Assembly (NCBI GenBank): GCA_033558025.1
Contig: JAUCEF010000005.1
Coordinates: 6,014,001-6,078,000 of the forward strand
DNA from: Phytophthora sp. 'mugwort'
Taxonomy: Eukaryota; Oomycota; Peronosporomycetes; Peronosporales; Peronosporaceae
Direction: 5' to 3'
DNA: 64,000 bases
Position numbers and translations under genes: made by a program. Positions 22,288-35,300 of this stretch are shown here, piece by piece. Position 1 is the stretch's first letter. The number at the start of each line of letters is the position of its first letter. The notes below the pieces were generated by a model, which was not told the DNA's origin, searched no databases, and saw only the letters and a list, made by a program, of their open reading frames with translations.

Positions 22288-25200
22288 CGCAGAAGGCTGG
22301 TCGCATCTACCTGAAGCGACAGCTCTTCAGCATGGAGATGTCGGAAGGCGGCAATGTGTTGCATCATTGCAATGATGTCCTGAACATCAGCGCCAAGCTC
22401 AGCAGCATCGGCGCCAAGATGGAGGACGAGGACGTGGCGATCTGCTTGCTGCGCAGTCTCCCCAAGAGCTACGAGAACGTCGTGCTGAACTTGGAGATGA
22501 GCAATGCAGAGCTGCGGTCGCAAGACGTTGTGAAGGTGCTCACGAACGAGCACATCAAGCGACAAGGCGAGAAGACGGCGACGGTGAAGACTGAGAACGC
22601 GGCCAAGGCGTTCAGTGCCGACCGTGAGCCTCGCCAATGCACGTACTGCGGTAAATTGGGGCATGTCATTGACAAGTGCTGGACCAAGCAGAAGGACGAG
22701 AACCGAGGGCCAAGACGCGGCGGCAACGGCCGTGGACGCGGGGCCAACAACATCCAGTGGAGAAACGACAGCGACGGCTACGACAACGACTACGATCGAG
22801 TGGCGTTCGCGGTTTCCCTGGAATGTGGAGTTTCGACGGACAAGAATGTGTCCGGGATGTGGGCGGTCGACAGCGGTGCCACGCACCATATTTGCAACGA
22901 CAAGTCCAAGTTCGCCAATTTGATCGAGCGAAATGAAGGCGAACTTTCGGTGGCCGATGGCAACAAGGCTGCCATCAAGGGTGTGGGGACCATCGTGGAA
23001 AGAGTGGTCCTGCCTAACGGCGACGAGCGCGAGATCGAGATCAAGAACGCGCTTTACGTGCCAAATATGAGCAAGAATCTGCTTTCAGTGCCGCAGATAA
23101 ACAAGCATGGCAAGTTCCAAGTGATATTTGACGGCACTGGGATGCACGTTTCGCGCAAGGACTCGAATCAAGTGGTGGCGACGGCGGATCTCGTGGATGG
23201 ACTCTACTGGCTTCGCACACCTCAGCGATCGGCAAATGCGGCGACGAGTGGCAAGACTGTCGACCTGCACGCGCGCATGGGTCACGCTCCGGTTGAGGTG
23301 CTTCGCAAGATGGTCGACAACCACATGATCAAGGACGCGAAGGCACCTTTCAAGTCGAGCGGACCAAGTCTGTGTCGTGGTTGCCAGCAAGGTAAAATGG
23401 TCCAAAAACCATTCCCAAGCAACCGTGACAAGCGTCGCTACGACACATTTGAGCTGCTCCACTTCGACATCTGCGGACCCATGGAGGAAAACTCGCTTGG
23501 CGGCAGCAAGTACCTGCTCCTGATCGTGGACGAAGCCAGCGGATGCATGAAGGGTTTCTGTCTGCGTGCCAAGTCGGAGAGTGAAGACTGCATCAAGACA
23601 TACATCATGAAGGTGCAGACGCAGTTTGGCAAGAAGGTCAAGTTTGTGCGGCACGACGGAGCTCGTGAGTTTGCGACCAACTCGCTCAACGACTTCTACG
23701 AAGACGAAGGCATCGAGCAGCAAACCACGGTTCCGTACGCGCACCAGACGAACGGCACGGCAGAGCGAGCCATCCGAACTATCGTCACGATCGGCCGCAG
23801 CATGTTGCACCACGCCAAGCTGGACAAGTGTTTCTGGGCTGAGGCGGCGATGACAGCCATCTACGTGAAGAATCGTCTGCCGTCACCCAAGATCGAGCAC
23901 AAGACTCCGTTCGAGATCGTCTACAAGTCCGAGCCGAGTGTGAAGCACATGCGTGTTTTCGGCTGTCGGACGTACATCCTGACTCCGAAGGAGAAGCGAC
24001 TCAAGTGGGATCCCAAGGCTCGCGCCGTATTGTTTCTGGGTTACGAAGAAGTGTCCAAGGCGTATCGACTTTATGACATCGAGGCGGGGCAGGTGGTCAT
24101 CAGTCGCGATGTCAACTTCGATGAATCGACCTTTGGATTTTCACCGTCGGTTTCTGATGAAGATGTCGACGACCTGGACTTCGACTCGCTCGACATCGAC
24201 AATGATGGTTTCCGCCAGACGGAGTACACGCAGGCAGGGAAGCGCAAGAGCCGCCCGAGTGACGAAGATGAAGCTGCCAGAAGACCGCGCGCTGTGCGTC
24301 ATCGACCTGGACTGGAAGAAGCAAGTGCACCGAACGACTCCCCTTCGCACCGAACAGACGCAGATGAAGAAGAAAAGTCTGGAGACCAAGATGAAGAATC
24401 GACTCCATCTGTGTTTTGGCGTGCAAGTGCCAACGCGGTCGAAGCAGCCGTGGACTTATCGGAGCCGTCGACATTCCAAGAAGCGGTGAACGGCCCCGAC
24501 CAAGTGCACTGGCGCAAGGCGATTCGTGCTGAGCTCGAATCGATGCGACTTCGTGGTGTGTTTCGTGCTGCCAAGTTGCCTAACGGACAACGCGCCATCG
24601 GCACCAAGTGGGTGTTCAAGATCAAGCGCAAAGCGGACGGATCGATCGAGAAGTACAAGGCGCGCCTCGTGGCCAAGGGGTTCAAGCAGAAGTACAGCAT
24701 CGACTACACCGAGACGTTCTCGCCCGTGGTCAAGTACGTGACGCTGCGCATGATCATCGCGATTACCAAGTATTTTGACTGGCCCCTCGACCAACTCGAC
24801 GTGGTGACAGCTTTCCTGTACGGGATAATGAAAGAACTGGTGTTCTGCGCGGTCCCCGAAGGTGTTGATCTCGACGGTGACTTCGACTGCCTGGAATTGG
24901 TGAAGGCGATCTACGGTCTCAAGCAAGCTTCGCGCGTGTGGAACGAGACCTTCGACGAGTTCGTGTGCTCCATCGGCTTTCAAGTATCGGCGTTCGACCC
25001 GTGCCTCTACATCAAGATCGTTGACGGTCACTGCGTGCTAGTGCTGGTCTACGTGGATGACGTGCTGATTACCGGAAGTTCACCCGAACTGATCTCACGC
25101 ACGAAGACCGACCTCAAGACACGCTTCGAGATGACCGACAGCGGCAAGTGCGCGTTCGTTCTTGGGATCGAATTGGTGGACGGCCCGGACGGCAGCGTGA

Positions 25201-26012
25201 CGATGTGTCAGCGCCGCTATGTGGATGACATTCTCAAGCGTTTTGGTATGGACGAGTGCAAGGCCGTGGTGAGTCCCGTCGACATAAGCACTCGACTGAT
25301 TTCAAGTGACGCAGCGACCAAGGTGAACGCTCCGTTTCGCGAAGCTGTTGGTGCTCTGATGCACTTGATGACTGCCACGCGCCCGGACATCGCGTACGCC
25401 GTTGGCTATGCGTCGCGCTTCATGGAGAACCCTCAAGAAGAACACTGGGTTGCGGTCAAGCGTATCTTTCGCTACCTGCAAGGCACCAAGACGCATGGGA
25501 TCTGCTTCAAGCCGGGTGACAACATCGACTTTCGCGGGTACTCGGACGCGGACTGGGCTGGCGACCTCGCGGACCGCAAGTCGACTTCCGGCTACACGTT
25601 CATGCTAATGGGTGCGCCAGTGAGCTGGGGAAGCAAGAAGCAGTCAAGTGTTTCGTTGTCTACGAGCGAGGCGGAATACATCGCGCTCAGTCTGGCGATC
25701 CAAGAAGGCAAGTGGATTCATCGCCTGCTATGCGAGATTTTGGCGGCTGCCAACGAGACTGGACCCGAGCTCAAGATCCGCGAAGACAACCAGTCGTGCA
25801 TTAAGATGACGAAGAACCCAGTGAACCATGGTCGCGCCAAGCACATCGACATCAAGTACCATCACATCCGTGATGAGGTCAAGCGCGGCGAAGTCAAGCT
25901 CGAGTACTGCGAGACTTCTATCATGCTGGCGGACATCATGACCAAGGCACTGCCAGGACCGCGCCACACGGATCTGACGGCGTCCCTCGGTATCCACGCG
26001 TGTTCGCATTGA
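22288..26012 (+). pseudogene. A2/A1 mosaic gag-pol lacking the first ~107 gag codons
   Basis: The frame is open from the junction at 22288 to the TGA at 26012; the first in-frame ATG is at 22332. Knuckle, protease VDSGATHHI, integrase triad, YVDD and RNase H motifs are all intact. Up to about 24480 the sequence follows the A2 copy at 17255-21270. It then switches to A1-type RT ([30 protein letters not shown]). From about 25610 it returns to A2 ([30 protein letters not shown]). It shares the unusual QKYSIDY with the copy at 27949. The missing gag start lies inverted next door. Confidence 0.9.
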
Positions 26013-26019
26013 GGGGGCG

Positions 26020-26362
26020 TATTGAGGGTTGCCGGGTTTTGGTACTGTGTACCAGTAACCGGTTAACCCGAACCGGTCCAACACGATCCCGCGATGTTTA
26101 CGGTACGTTGTTTACGCAACCGATGATTAGACGAGTAGGATGATTGGACGAGTGCGGAGTGTTGGTGATTGGATGCACCAAATGATTGGATGCAGGGCTG
26201 CATATCTATGTGGTAGACTAGGTAGTGTAAGCTCCGATAAATCAATCACTTTCGAATCTTCCTTCTTCAGCTCAAGTGGTCTTCACTCCGGTCCCCGCAC
26301 CCAAGTGCAGAACTCCCTTCGCTAAACCCAAGCCTCGCTTCAAGACCTCAACACCTTTATCA
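26020..26362 (+). repeat. LTR2 (plus)
   Basis: 343 bp, TATTGAGGG to CCTTTATCA, between the mosaic pol on its left and a primer binding site plus gag on its right. It is shared by two internal regions as in the A1 array. Confidence 0.92.
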
Positions 26363-26366
26363 GGTT

Positions 26367-27594
26367 ATGAGCCCAAGCACCATGTCCTCTGCCCAAGACG
26401 TCTCGACCAAGGTCTGCATCGACAAGTTCAACGGAGACAACTACGCGACGTGGAACCGCTACATGCGTGGCGTGTTCCTGACCAAGTCGACGTGGCATGT
26501 GGTGAATCGGGAAACGTCTCCATCCTTTACGGACTCCCGGGCCAAGGACGAGTATGTCAAGTCGAGCAACATCGCTTTTGGACTGATGTTGCTTCACATG
26601 GACGCCGACTACCATCATGTGGTCGATGACTGCGAGGAAGCATGGATCGCGTGGACGCGCTTGAAGACGCTGTACGGTGGATCGCAGAAGGCTGGTCGCA
26701 TCTACCTGAAGCGACAGCTCTTCAGCATGGAGATGTCGGAAGGCGGCAATGTGTTGCATCATTGCAACGAGGTCCTGAACATCAGCGCCAAGCTCAGCAG
26801 CATCGGCGCCAAGATGGAGGACGAGGACGTGGCGATCTGCTTGCTGCGCAGTCTCCCCAAGAGCTACGAGAACGTCGTGCTGAACTTGGAGATGAGCAAT
26901 GCAGAGCTGCGGTCGCAAGACGTTGTGAAGGTGCTCACGAACGAGCACATCAAGCGACAAGGCGAGAAGACGGCGACGGTGAAGACTGAGAACGCGGCCA
27001 AGGCGTTCAACACCGACCGTGAGCCTCGCCAATGCACGTACTGCGGAAAATTGGGGCATGTCATTGACAAGTGCTGGACCAAGCAGAAGGACGAGAACCG
27101 AGGGCCGAGACGCGGCGGCAGCGGCCGTGGACGCGGGGCCAACAACATCCAGTGGAGAAACGACAGCGACGGCTACGACAACGACTACGATCGAGTGGCG
27201 TTCGCGGTTTCTCTGAAATGTGGAGTTTCGACGGACAAGAATGTGTCCGGGATGTGGGCGGTCGACAGCGGTGCCACGCACTCTATTTGCAACGACAAGT
27301 CCAAATTCGCCAATTTGATCGAGCGAAATGAAGGCGAATTTTCGGTGGCCGATGGCAACAAGGCTGCCATCAAGGGTGTGGGGACCATCGTGGAAAGAGT
27401 GGTCCTGCCTAACGGCGACGAGCGCGAGATCAAGAACGCGCTTTACGTGCCAAATATGAGCAAGAATCTGCTTTCAGTGCCGCAGATAAACAAGCAGGCA
27501 AGTTCCAAGTGATATTTGACGGCACTGAGATGCACGTTTCGCGCAAGTAGTCGAATCAAGTGGTGGCGACGGCGGATCTCGTGGATGGACTCTA
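26367..27594 (+). pseudogene. A2 gag-protease fragment with frameshift and nonsense codon
   Basis: Starts at the ATG in the primer binding site and reads through gag, the knuckle and the protease VDSGAT, with HSI in place of HHI downstream. Two codons are lost in REIEIKNAL (reads REIKNAL). A 1 bp deletion near 27496 shifts the frame to a stop at 27512, and a TAG in the original frame follows near 27547. The copy ends at GATGGACTC-TA, where LTR1 begins at 27595, so integrase, RT and RNase H are absent. It is more decayed than its neighbours. Confidence 0.88.
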
Positions 27595-27944
27595 TATTGA
27601 CGGTTACCGGTTTGGTATCAGTTATTAGCCGTGAACCGGTTAACCCGAACCGGTCCAATCCGAACCCACGTTGATTATGGTGATTACGGTAAGTTGTTTA
27701 CGCCACCGATGATTAGACGAGTAGGATGATTGGACGAACACCGGTGAGTGATGGTTGATTAGATGCACTAGGTGATAGGACGCAGGGTCGCGTGTCTATA
27801 ACAGTAGGGTGTAAGCTCCAACAATTCAATCACTTTCGAATCTTCATTCTACCCCTCAAGTGCCTTCGCTCCGGTCCCGCCGTCTGCGACGTCCCTCCCT
27901 CCGCTTCGTACAAGCTTCGTGTCCAAGATCCATACCTTTCATCA
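27595..27944 (+). repeat. LTR1 inserted next to A2 gag
   Basis: 350 bp, TATTGACGG to TTTCATCA. It is preceded by interrupted A2 gag, not by a purine tract, so this is a true element start. No matching target duplication is found at the far end of the array. Confidence 0.93.
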
Positions 27945-27948
27945 GGTT

Positions 27949-30900
27949 ATGAGCCCAAGCACCATGTCCTCTGCCCAAGACGCCTCGACCAAGGTCTCCA
28001 TTGACAAGTTCAACGGGGACAACTACGCGACGTGGAACCGCTACATGCGTGGCGTGTTCCTGACCAAGTCGACGTGGCATGTCGTGAACCGTGAGACGAC
28101 GCCAAGCTACACGGACTCGCGGGCCAAGGACGACTACGTCAAGTTGAGCAACATCGCTTTCGGACTGATGCTGCTCCACATGGACGCGGACTACCACCAT
28201 GTGGTCGACGACTGCGAGGAAGCGTGGGTTGCCTGGTCGCGCCTGAAGACGCTGTACGGTGGTTCGCAGAAGGCTGGACGCATCTACCTGAAGCGCCAAC
28301 TCTTCAGCATGGAGATGTCGGAAGGCGGCAATGTGTTGCATCATTGCAACGAGGTCCTCAACATCAGCGCCAAGCTCAGCAGCATCGGTGCCAAGATGGA
28401 GGACGAGGACGTGGCGATCTGCTTGCTGCGCAGTCTCCCCAAGAGCTACGAGAACGTCGTGCTGAACTTGGAGATGAGCAATGCAGAGCTGCGGTCGCAA
28501 GACGTTGTGAAGGTGCTCACGAACGAGCACATCAAGCGACAAGGCGAGAAGACGGCGACGGTGAAGACTGAGAACGCGGCCAAGGCGTTCAACACCGACC
28601 GTGAGCCTCGCCAATGCACGTACTGCGGAAAATTGGGGCATGTCATTGACAAGTGCTGGACCAAGCAGAAGGACGAGAACAGAGGGCCAAGACGCGGCGG
28701 CAGCGGCCGTGGACGCGGGGCCAACAACATCCAGTGGAGAAACGACAGCAACGGCTACGACTACGACTACGATCGAGTAGCGTTCGCGGTTTCACTGGAA
28801 TGTGGGGTTTCGACGGGCAAGAATGTGTCCGGGATGTGGGCGGTCGACAGCGGCGCAACGCACCACATCTGCAACGACAAGACCAAGTTCGTCCATTTGA
28901 TTGAGCGGAACGAAGGCGAACTTTCGGTGGCCGACGGCAACAAGGCGGCCATCATGGGTGTGGGGACCATCGTGGAACAAGTGGTTCTGCCCAATGGCGA
29001 CGAGCGCGAGATCGAGATCAAGAACGCGCTGTACGTGCCAAGCATGAGCAAGAATCTGCTTTCGGTACCGCAGATCAACAAAAGTGACAAGTTTCAAGTG
29101 GTGTTCGACGGCACCAAGATGCAGATTGCGCACAAAGGCTCCAAGCAAGTGGTGGCGACGGCAAACCTCATGGATGGACTCTACTGGCTTCAGACGCCTC
29201 AGCGATCGGCGAATGCGGCGACGAGTGGCAAGACTGTCGACCTGCACGCGCGCATGGGTCATGCTCCGGTTGAGGTGCTTCGCAAGATGGTCGACAACCA
29301 CATGATCAAGGACGCGAAGGCACCTTTCAAGTCGAGCGGACCAAGTCTGTGTCGTGGTTGCCAGCAAGGTAAAATGGTCCAAAAACCATTCCCAAGCAAC
29401 CGTGACAAGCGTCGCTACGACACATTTGAGCTGCTCCACTTCGACATCTGCGGACCCATGGAGGAAAACTCGCTTGGCGGCAGCAAGTACCTGCTACTGA
29501 TTGTGGACGAAGCCAGTGGATGCATGAAGGGTTTCTGTCTGCGTGCCAAGTCGGAGAGTGAAGACTGCATCAAGACATACATCATGAAGGTGCAGACGCA
29601 GTTTGGCAAGAAGGTCAAGTTTGTGCGGCACGACGGAGCTCGTGAGTTTGCGACCAACTCGCTCAACGACTTCTACGAAGACGAAGGCATCGAGCAGCAA
29701 ACCACGGTTCCGTACGCGCACCAGACGAACGGCACGGCAGAGCGAGCCATCCGAACTATCGTCACGATCGGCCGCAGCATGTTGCACCACGCCAAGCTGG
29801 ACAAGTGTTTCTGGGCTGAGGCGGCGATGACAGCCATCTACGTGAAGAATCGTCTGCCGTCACCCAAGATCGAGCACAAGACTCCGTTCGAGATCGTCTA
29901 CAAGTCCGAGCCGAGTGTGAAGCACATGCGTGTTTTCGGCTGTCGGACGTACATCCTGACTCCGAAGGAGAAGCGACTCAAGTGGGATCCCAAGGCTCGC
30001 GCCGTATTGTTTCTGGGTTACGAAGAAGTGTCCAAGGCGTATCGACTTTATGACATCGAGGCGGGGCAGGTGGTCATCAGTCGCGATGTCAACTTCGATG
30101 AATCGACCTTTGGACTTTCACCGCCGATTTCCGATGAAGATGTCGACGACCTGGACTTCGACTCGCTCGACATCGACAATGATGGTTTCCGCCAGACGGA
30201 GTACACGCAGGCAGGGAAGCGCAAGAGCCGCCCGAGTGACGAAGATGAAGCTGCCAGAAAACCGCGAGCTGTGCGTCATCGACCTGGACTGGAAGAAGCA
30301 AGTGCGCCGAACTACTCCCCTCCGCACCGAGCAGACGCAGACGAAGAAGAAAAGTCAGGAGACCAAGATGAAGAATCGACTCCACCAGTTTTTTGGCGTG
30401 CAAGTGCCAATGCCGTCGAAGCAGGCGATCTATCGGAGCCGACGACATTCCAAGAAGCGGTGAACGGCCCCGACCAAGTGCACTGGCGCAAGGCGATTCG
30501 TGCTGAGCTCGAATCGATGCGACTTCGTGGTGTGTTTCGTGCTGCCAAGTTGCCTAACGGACAACGCGCCATCGGCACCAAGTGGGTGTTCAAGATCAAG
30601 CGCAAAGCGGACGGATCGATCGAGAAGTACAAGGCGCGCCTCGTGGCCAAGGGGTTCAAGCAGAAGTACAGCATCGACTACACCGAGACGTTCTCGCCCG
30701 TGGTCAAGTACGTGACGCTGCGCATGATCATCGCGATTACCAAGTATTTTGACTGGCCCCTCGACCAACTCGACGTGGTGACAGCTTTCCTGTACGGGAT
30801 AATGAAAGAACTGGTGTTCTGCGCGGTCCCCGAAGGTGTTGATCTCGACGGTGACTTCGACTGCCTGGAATTGGTGAAGGCGATCTACGGTCTCAAGCAA

Positions 30901-31986
30901 GCTTCGCGCGTGTGGAACGAGACCTTCGACGAGTTCGTGTGCTCCATCGGCTTTCAAGTATCGGCGTTCGACCCGTGCCTCTACATCAAGATCGTTGACG
31001 GTCACTGCGTGCTAGTGCTGGTCTACGTGGATGACGTGCTGATTACCGGAAGTTCACCCGAACTGATCTCACGCACGAAGACCGACCTCAAGACACGCTT
31101 CGAGATGACCGACAGCGGCAAGTGCGCGTTCGTTCTTGGGATCGAATTGGTGGACGGCCCGGACGGCAGCGTGACGATGTGTCAGCGCCGCTATGTGGAT
31201 GACATTCTCAAGCGTTTTGGTATGGACGAGTGCAAGGCCGTGGTGAGTCCCGTCGACATAAGCACTCGACTGATTTCAAGTGACGCAGCGACCAAGGTGA
31301 ACGCTCCGTTTCGCGAAGCTGTTGGTGCTCTGATGCACTTGATGACTGCCACGCGCCCGGACATCGCGTACGCCGTTGGCTATGCGTCGCGCTTCATGGA
31401 GAACCCTCAAGAAGAACACTGGGTTGCGGTCAAGCGTATCTTTCGCTACCTGCAAGGCACCAAGACGCATGGGATCTGCTTCAAGCCGGGTGACAACATC
31501 GACTTTCGCGGGTACTCGGACGCGGACTGGGCTGGCGACCTCGCGGACCGCAAGTCGACTTCCGGCTACACGTTCATGCTAATGGGTGCACCAGTGAGCT
31601 GGGGAAGCAAGAAGCAGTCAAGTGTTTCGCTGTCTACGAGTGAGGCGGAGTACATCGCACTCAGTCTGGCGATCCAAGAGGGCAAGTGGATTCATCGCCT
31701 GCTGCGCGAGATTCTGGCGGCCGCTAATGAGACTGGACCCGAGCTCATGATCCGCGAAGACAACCAGTCGTGCATCAAGATGACGAAGAACCCAGTAAAC
31801 CACGGTCGCGCCAAGCACATCGACATCAAGTACCACCACATCCGCGATGAAGTGAAGCGCGGTGAAGTCAAGCTCGAGTACTGCGAGACTTCTGTGATGC
31901 TAGCGGACATCATGACGAAGGCTCTCGCGGGACCACGCCATACGGATCTGACGGCGGCTCTCGGCATTCGTGGGACTTCGCATTGA
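27949..31986 (+). CDS. Ty1/copia gag-pol polyprotein, A1/A2 mosaic, intact frame
   Basis: 1345-codon uninterrupted frame with gag, CCHC knuckle, protease VDSGATHHI, the integrase D,D(35)E triad, YVDD reverse transcriptase and a complete RNase H. The backbone is A1, but gag from about EMSNAELRS to [10 protein letters not shown], the integrase stretch [12 protein letters not shown] and YKSEPSVKH are A2-type. This indicates template switching or gene conversion between subfamilies. It carries QKYSIDY, where other A1 copies have QKYGIDY, near the start of RT. The LTR1 copies at 27595 and 31994 flank it and look identical by eye, so it is a candidate active element. Confidence 0.94.
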   Translation: MSPSTMSSAQDASTKVSIDKFNGDNYATWNRYMRGVFLTKSTWHVVNRETTPSYTDSRAKDDYVKLSNIAFGLMLLHMDADYHHVVDDCEEAWVAWSRLKTLYGGSQKAGRIYLKRQLFSMEMSEGGNVLHHCNEVLNISAKLSSIGAKMEDEDVAICLLRSLPKSYENVVLNLEMSNAELRSQDVVKVLTNEHIKRQGEKTATVKTENAAKAFNTDREPRQCTYCGKLGHVIDKCWTKQKDENRGPRRGGSGRGRGANNIQWRNDSNGYDYDYDRVAFAVSLECGVSTGKNVSGMWAVDSGATHHICNDKTKFVHLIERNEGELSVADGNKAAIMGVGTIVEQVVLPNGDEREIEIKNALYVPSMSKNLLSVPQINKSDKFQVVFDGTKMQIAHKGSKQVVATANLMDGLYWLQTPQRSANAATSGKTVDLHARMGHAPVEVLRKMVDNHMIKDAKAPFKSSGPSLCRGCQQGKMVQKPFPSNRDKRRYDTFELLHFDICGPMEENSLGGSKYLLLIVDEASGCMKGFCLRAKSESEDCIKTYIMKVQTQFGKKVKFVRHDGAREFATNSLNDFYEDEGIEQQTTVPYAHQTNGTAERAIRTIVTIGRSMLHHAKLDKCFWAEAAMTAIYVKNRLPSPKIEHKTPFEIVYKSEPSVKHMRVFGCRTYILTPKEKRLKWDPKARAVLFLGYEEVSKAYRLYDIEAGQVVISRDVNFDESTFGLSPPISDEDVDDLDFDSLDIDNDGFRQTEYTQAGKRKSRPSDEDEAARKPRAVRHRPGLEEASAPNYSPPHRADADEEEKSGDQDEESTPPVFWRASANAVEAGDLSEPTTFQEAVNGPDQVHWRKAIRAELESMRLRGVFRAAKLPNGQRAIGTKWVFKIKRKADGSIEKYKARLVAKGFKQKYSIDYTETFSPVVKYVTLRMIIAITKYFDWPLDQLDVVTAFLYGIMKELVFCAVPEGVDLDGDFDCLELVKAIYGLKQASRVWNETFDEFVCSIGFQVSAFDPCLYIKIVDGHCVLVLVYVDDVLITGSSPELISRTKTDLKTRFEMTDSGKCAFVLGIELVDGPDGSVTMCQRRYVDDILKRFGMDECKAVVSPVDISTRLISSDAATKVNAPFREAVGALMHLMTATRPDIAYAVGYASRFMENPQEEHWVAVKRIFRYLQGTKTHGICFKPGDNIDFRGYSDADWAGDLADRKSTSGYTFMLMGAPVSWGSKKQSSVSLSTSEAEYIALSLAIQEGKWIHRLLREILAAANETGPELMIREDNQSCIKMTKNPVNHGRAKHIDIKYHHIRDEVKRGEVKLEYCETSVMLADIMTKALAGPRHTDLTAALGIRGTSH

Positions 31987-31993
31987 GGGGGCG

Positions 31994-32343
31994 TATTGAC
32001 GGTTACCGGTTTGGTATCAGTTATTAGCCGTGAACCGGTTAACCCGAACCGGTCCAATCCGAACCCACGTTGATTATGGTGATTACGGTAAGTTGTTTAC
32101 GCCACCGATGATTAGACGAGTAGGATGATTGGACGAACACCGGTGAGTGATGGTTGATTAGATGCACTAGGTGATAGGACGCAGGGTCGCGTGTCTATAA
32201 CAGTAGGGTGTAAGCTCCAACAATTCAATCACTTTCGAATCTTCATTCTACCCCTCAAGTGCCTTCGCTCCGGTCCCGCCGTCTGCGACGTCCCTCCCTC
32301 CGCTTCGTACAAGCTTCGTGTCCAAGATCCATACCTTTCATCA
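31994..32343 (+). repeat. LTR1 shared by two internal regions
   Basis: 350 bp. 3' LTR of the intact copy and 5' LTR of the chimeric copy that follows; the period from the previous LTR1 is 4399 bp, the same as in the 3625-12775 array. Confidence 0.93.
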
Positions 32344-32347
32344 GGTT

Positions 32348-35300
32348 ATGAGCCCAAGCACCATGTCCTCTGCCCAAGACGCCTCGACCAAGGTCTCCAT
32401 TGACAAGTTCAACGGGGACAACTACGCGACGTGGAACCGCTACATGCGTGGCGTGTTCCTGACCAAGTCGACGTGGCATGTCGTGAACCGTGAGACGACG
32501 CCAAGCTACACGGACTCGCGGGCCAAGGACGACTACGTCAAGTTGAGCAACATCGCTTTCGGACTGATGCTGCTCCACATGGACGCGGACTACCACCATG
32601 TGGTCGACGACTGCGAGGAAGCGTGGGTTGCCTGGTCGCGCCTGAAGACGCTGTACGGTGGTTCGCAGAAGGCTGGTCGCATCTACCTGAAGCGCCAACT
32701 CTTCAGCATGGAGATGTCGGAAGGCGGCAATGTGTTGCATCATTGCAACGAGGTCCTCAACATCAGCGCCAAGCTCAGCAGCATCGGTGCCAAGATGGAG
32801 GACGAGGACGTGGCGATCTGCTTGTTGCGCAGCCTCCCCAAGAGCTACGAGAACGTCGTGCTGAACTTGGAGATGAGCAGCGCTGAACTGCGGTCGCAAG
32901 ACGTCGTGAAGGTGCTCACGAATGAGCACATCAAGAGACAAGGCGAGAAGACGGCGACGGTGAAGACTGAGAACGCGGCCAAGGCGTTCAACACCGACCG
33001 AGAGTCTCGCCAGTGTACGTACTGCGGAAAAGTGGGGCACACGATTGACAAGTGCTGGACCAAGCAGAAGGACGAGAACCGAGGGCCAAGACGCGGCGGC
33101 AACGGCCGTGGACGCGGAGCAAACCATGTTCAGTGGCGCAACGACGACTACGACTACGACCGTGTCGCGTTTGCGGTTTCGTTGAAATGCGGAAAATCGA
33201 CGGGCAAGGATATGCCCGGGATGTGGGCGGTCGACAGCGGCGCAACGCACCACATTTGCAATGACAAGACCAAGTTCGCCACGCTGAATGAGCAAGACGA
33301 AGGCGAACTATCGGTAGCGGACGGAAGCAAGGCCGAGATTAAGGGTGTGGGAACTATCATCGAACGAGTAGTTCTGCCCAACGGCGACGAGCGCGACATC
33401 GAAATCAAGGACGCGCTGTACGTGCCGAAGATGAACAAGAATCTGCTTTCAGTGCCGCAGATTAACAAGAGTGGCAAGTTTCAAGTGGTGTTCGACGGTG
33501 CGAGCATGCATGTCGCGCGGAAGGGCTCGAAGCAAGTGGTGGCAACGGCTGACCTCGTCGACGGTCTCTACTGGCTAAGCATACCACAACATTCGGTGAA
33601 TGCGGCGACGTCAACGCGCAACGTGGATCTACACGCGCGGATGGGCCACGCTCCGATCGACGTGCTGCACAAAATGGTCAGCAGTGGCATGATCAAGGAC
33701 GCGAAAGCACCTTCCAAGTCGAGTGGACCAAGTGTGTGTCGTGGTTGCCAGCAAGGCAAAATGGTCCAAAAACCGTTCCCAAGCAACCGCGACAAGCGTC
33801 ACTACGACGTATTTGAGCTACTCCACTTCGACATCTGCGGCCCCATGGAACAAGACTCACTGGGTGGCAGCAAATATTTGCTGCTCATAGTGGACGAAGC
33901 CAGCGGATGCATGAAGGGTTTCTGCTTAAGTGCCAAGTCGGAGAGCGAAGAATGCCTCAAGACCTACATCATGAAGGTGCAGACGCAGTTCGGCAAACGT
34001 ATCAAGTTCGTGCGCCACGACGGAGCCCGTGAGTTTGCTACTAATTCGCTCAAGGCCTTCTACGAAGATCAAGGCATCGAGCAGCAGACCACGGTTCCGT
34101 ACGCGCACCAAACCAACGGCACGGCAGAGAGAGCTATTCGGACCATCGTTACGATTGGTCGCAGCATGCTGCATCATGCAAAGCTGGACAAGTGTTTTGG
34201 GGGCGAAGCAGCGATGGCTGCAATTTATGTCAAGAACCGCTTGCCGTCGCCCAAGGTCGAAAACAAGACTCCGTTCGAGATTGTATACAAGTTCAAGCCA
34301 AGTGTGAAGCACATGCGTGTGTTTGGATGTCGGACGTACGTCCTGACCCCGAAGGAGAAGCGATCTCAAGTAATGACGACGAAGATATGAACCTGGACTT
34401 CGACTCGCTCGAGATTGGTGATGATGACTCGGCGGGTCCGACCGAATTCAAGCAGGCGGGGAAGCGCAAGACTCGACCAAGTGATGCGGATACCATGTCA
34501 GTGAACTCGCGTCCTGTTCGCCGTGCGACTGGTTTGGAAGAAGCAAGCGCTCCTGTCACCTTGTTTGAGCGCCAAGCCAAACGCCGAGCGAGTGTTCGAA
34601 TGGAACCTGGACTACCTGACGAAGAAGAGAAGGATGCTCAAGACAACGAAGAAGACGATTCCACTCCTCCCGTATTTTGGCGAGCAACTGCCAACTCAGT
34701 GGAAGCCGGTGAGTTGTCTGAGCCGACGACATTCCAAGACGCGGTCAACGGACCTGATCAAGTGCATTGGCGCAAGGCTGTTCGTGCGGAACTCAAGTCG
34801 ATGCGACTTCGTGGTGTGTTTCGTGCTGCCAAGTTGCCCAGCGGACAACGCGCCATCGGTACCAAGTGGGTGTTCAAGATCAAGCGCAAAGCCGACGGAT
34901 CGGTCGAGAAATACAAGGCGCGCCTGGTGGCCAAGGGTTTCAAGCAGAAGTACGGCATCGACTACACGGAGACGTTCTCGCCCGTGGTCAAGTACGTGAC
35001 GTTGCGCATGGTCATCGCGATCGCCAAGTATTTCGACTGGCCTCTGGACCAACTCGACGTGGTGACTGCATTCCTATACGGCGTCATGAAGGAAGTCGTG
35101 TACTGCGTGGTGCCAGAAGGGGTCGAGCTGGACGATGACTTCGACTGCCTGGAACTGGTCAAGGCGATCTACGGTCTCAAGCAAGCTTCGCGCGTGTGGA
35201 ACGAAACCTTCGACGAATTCGTGTGCTCCATCGGTTTTCAAGTTTCGGCCTACGATCCGTGCCTCTACATCAAGATTGTGGATGGTCACTGTGTTCTGTT

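Noticed and set aside
32255..33295. Long antisense open frame (346 codons) opposite gag, repeated in every A copy (for example 3886-4674 and 8288-9073)
   Set aside because: It recurs only because gag recurs, has no recognisable domain, is His/Val/Leu/Arg-rich as expected from the complement of GC-rich codons, and runs through the LTR boundary. Treated as a codon-bias shadow.
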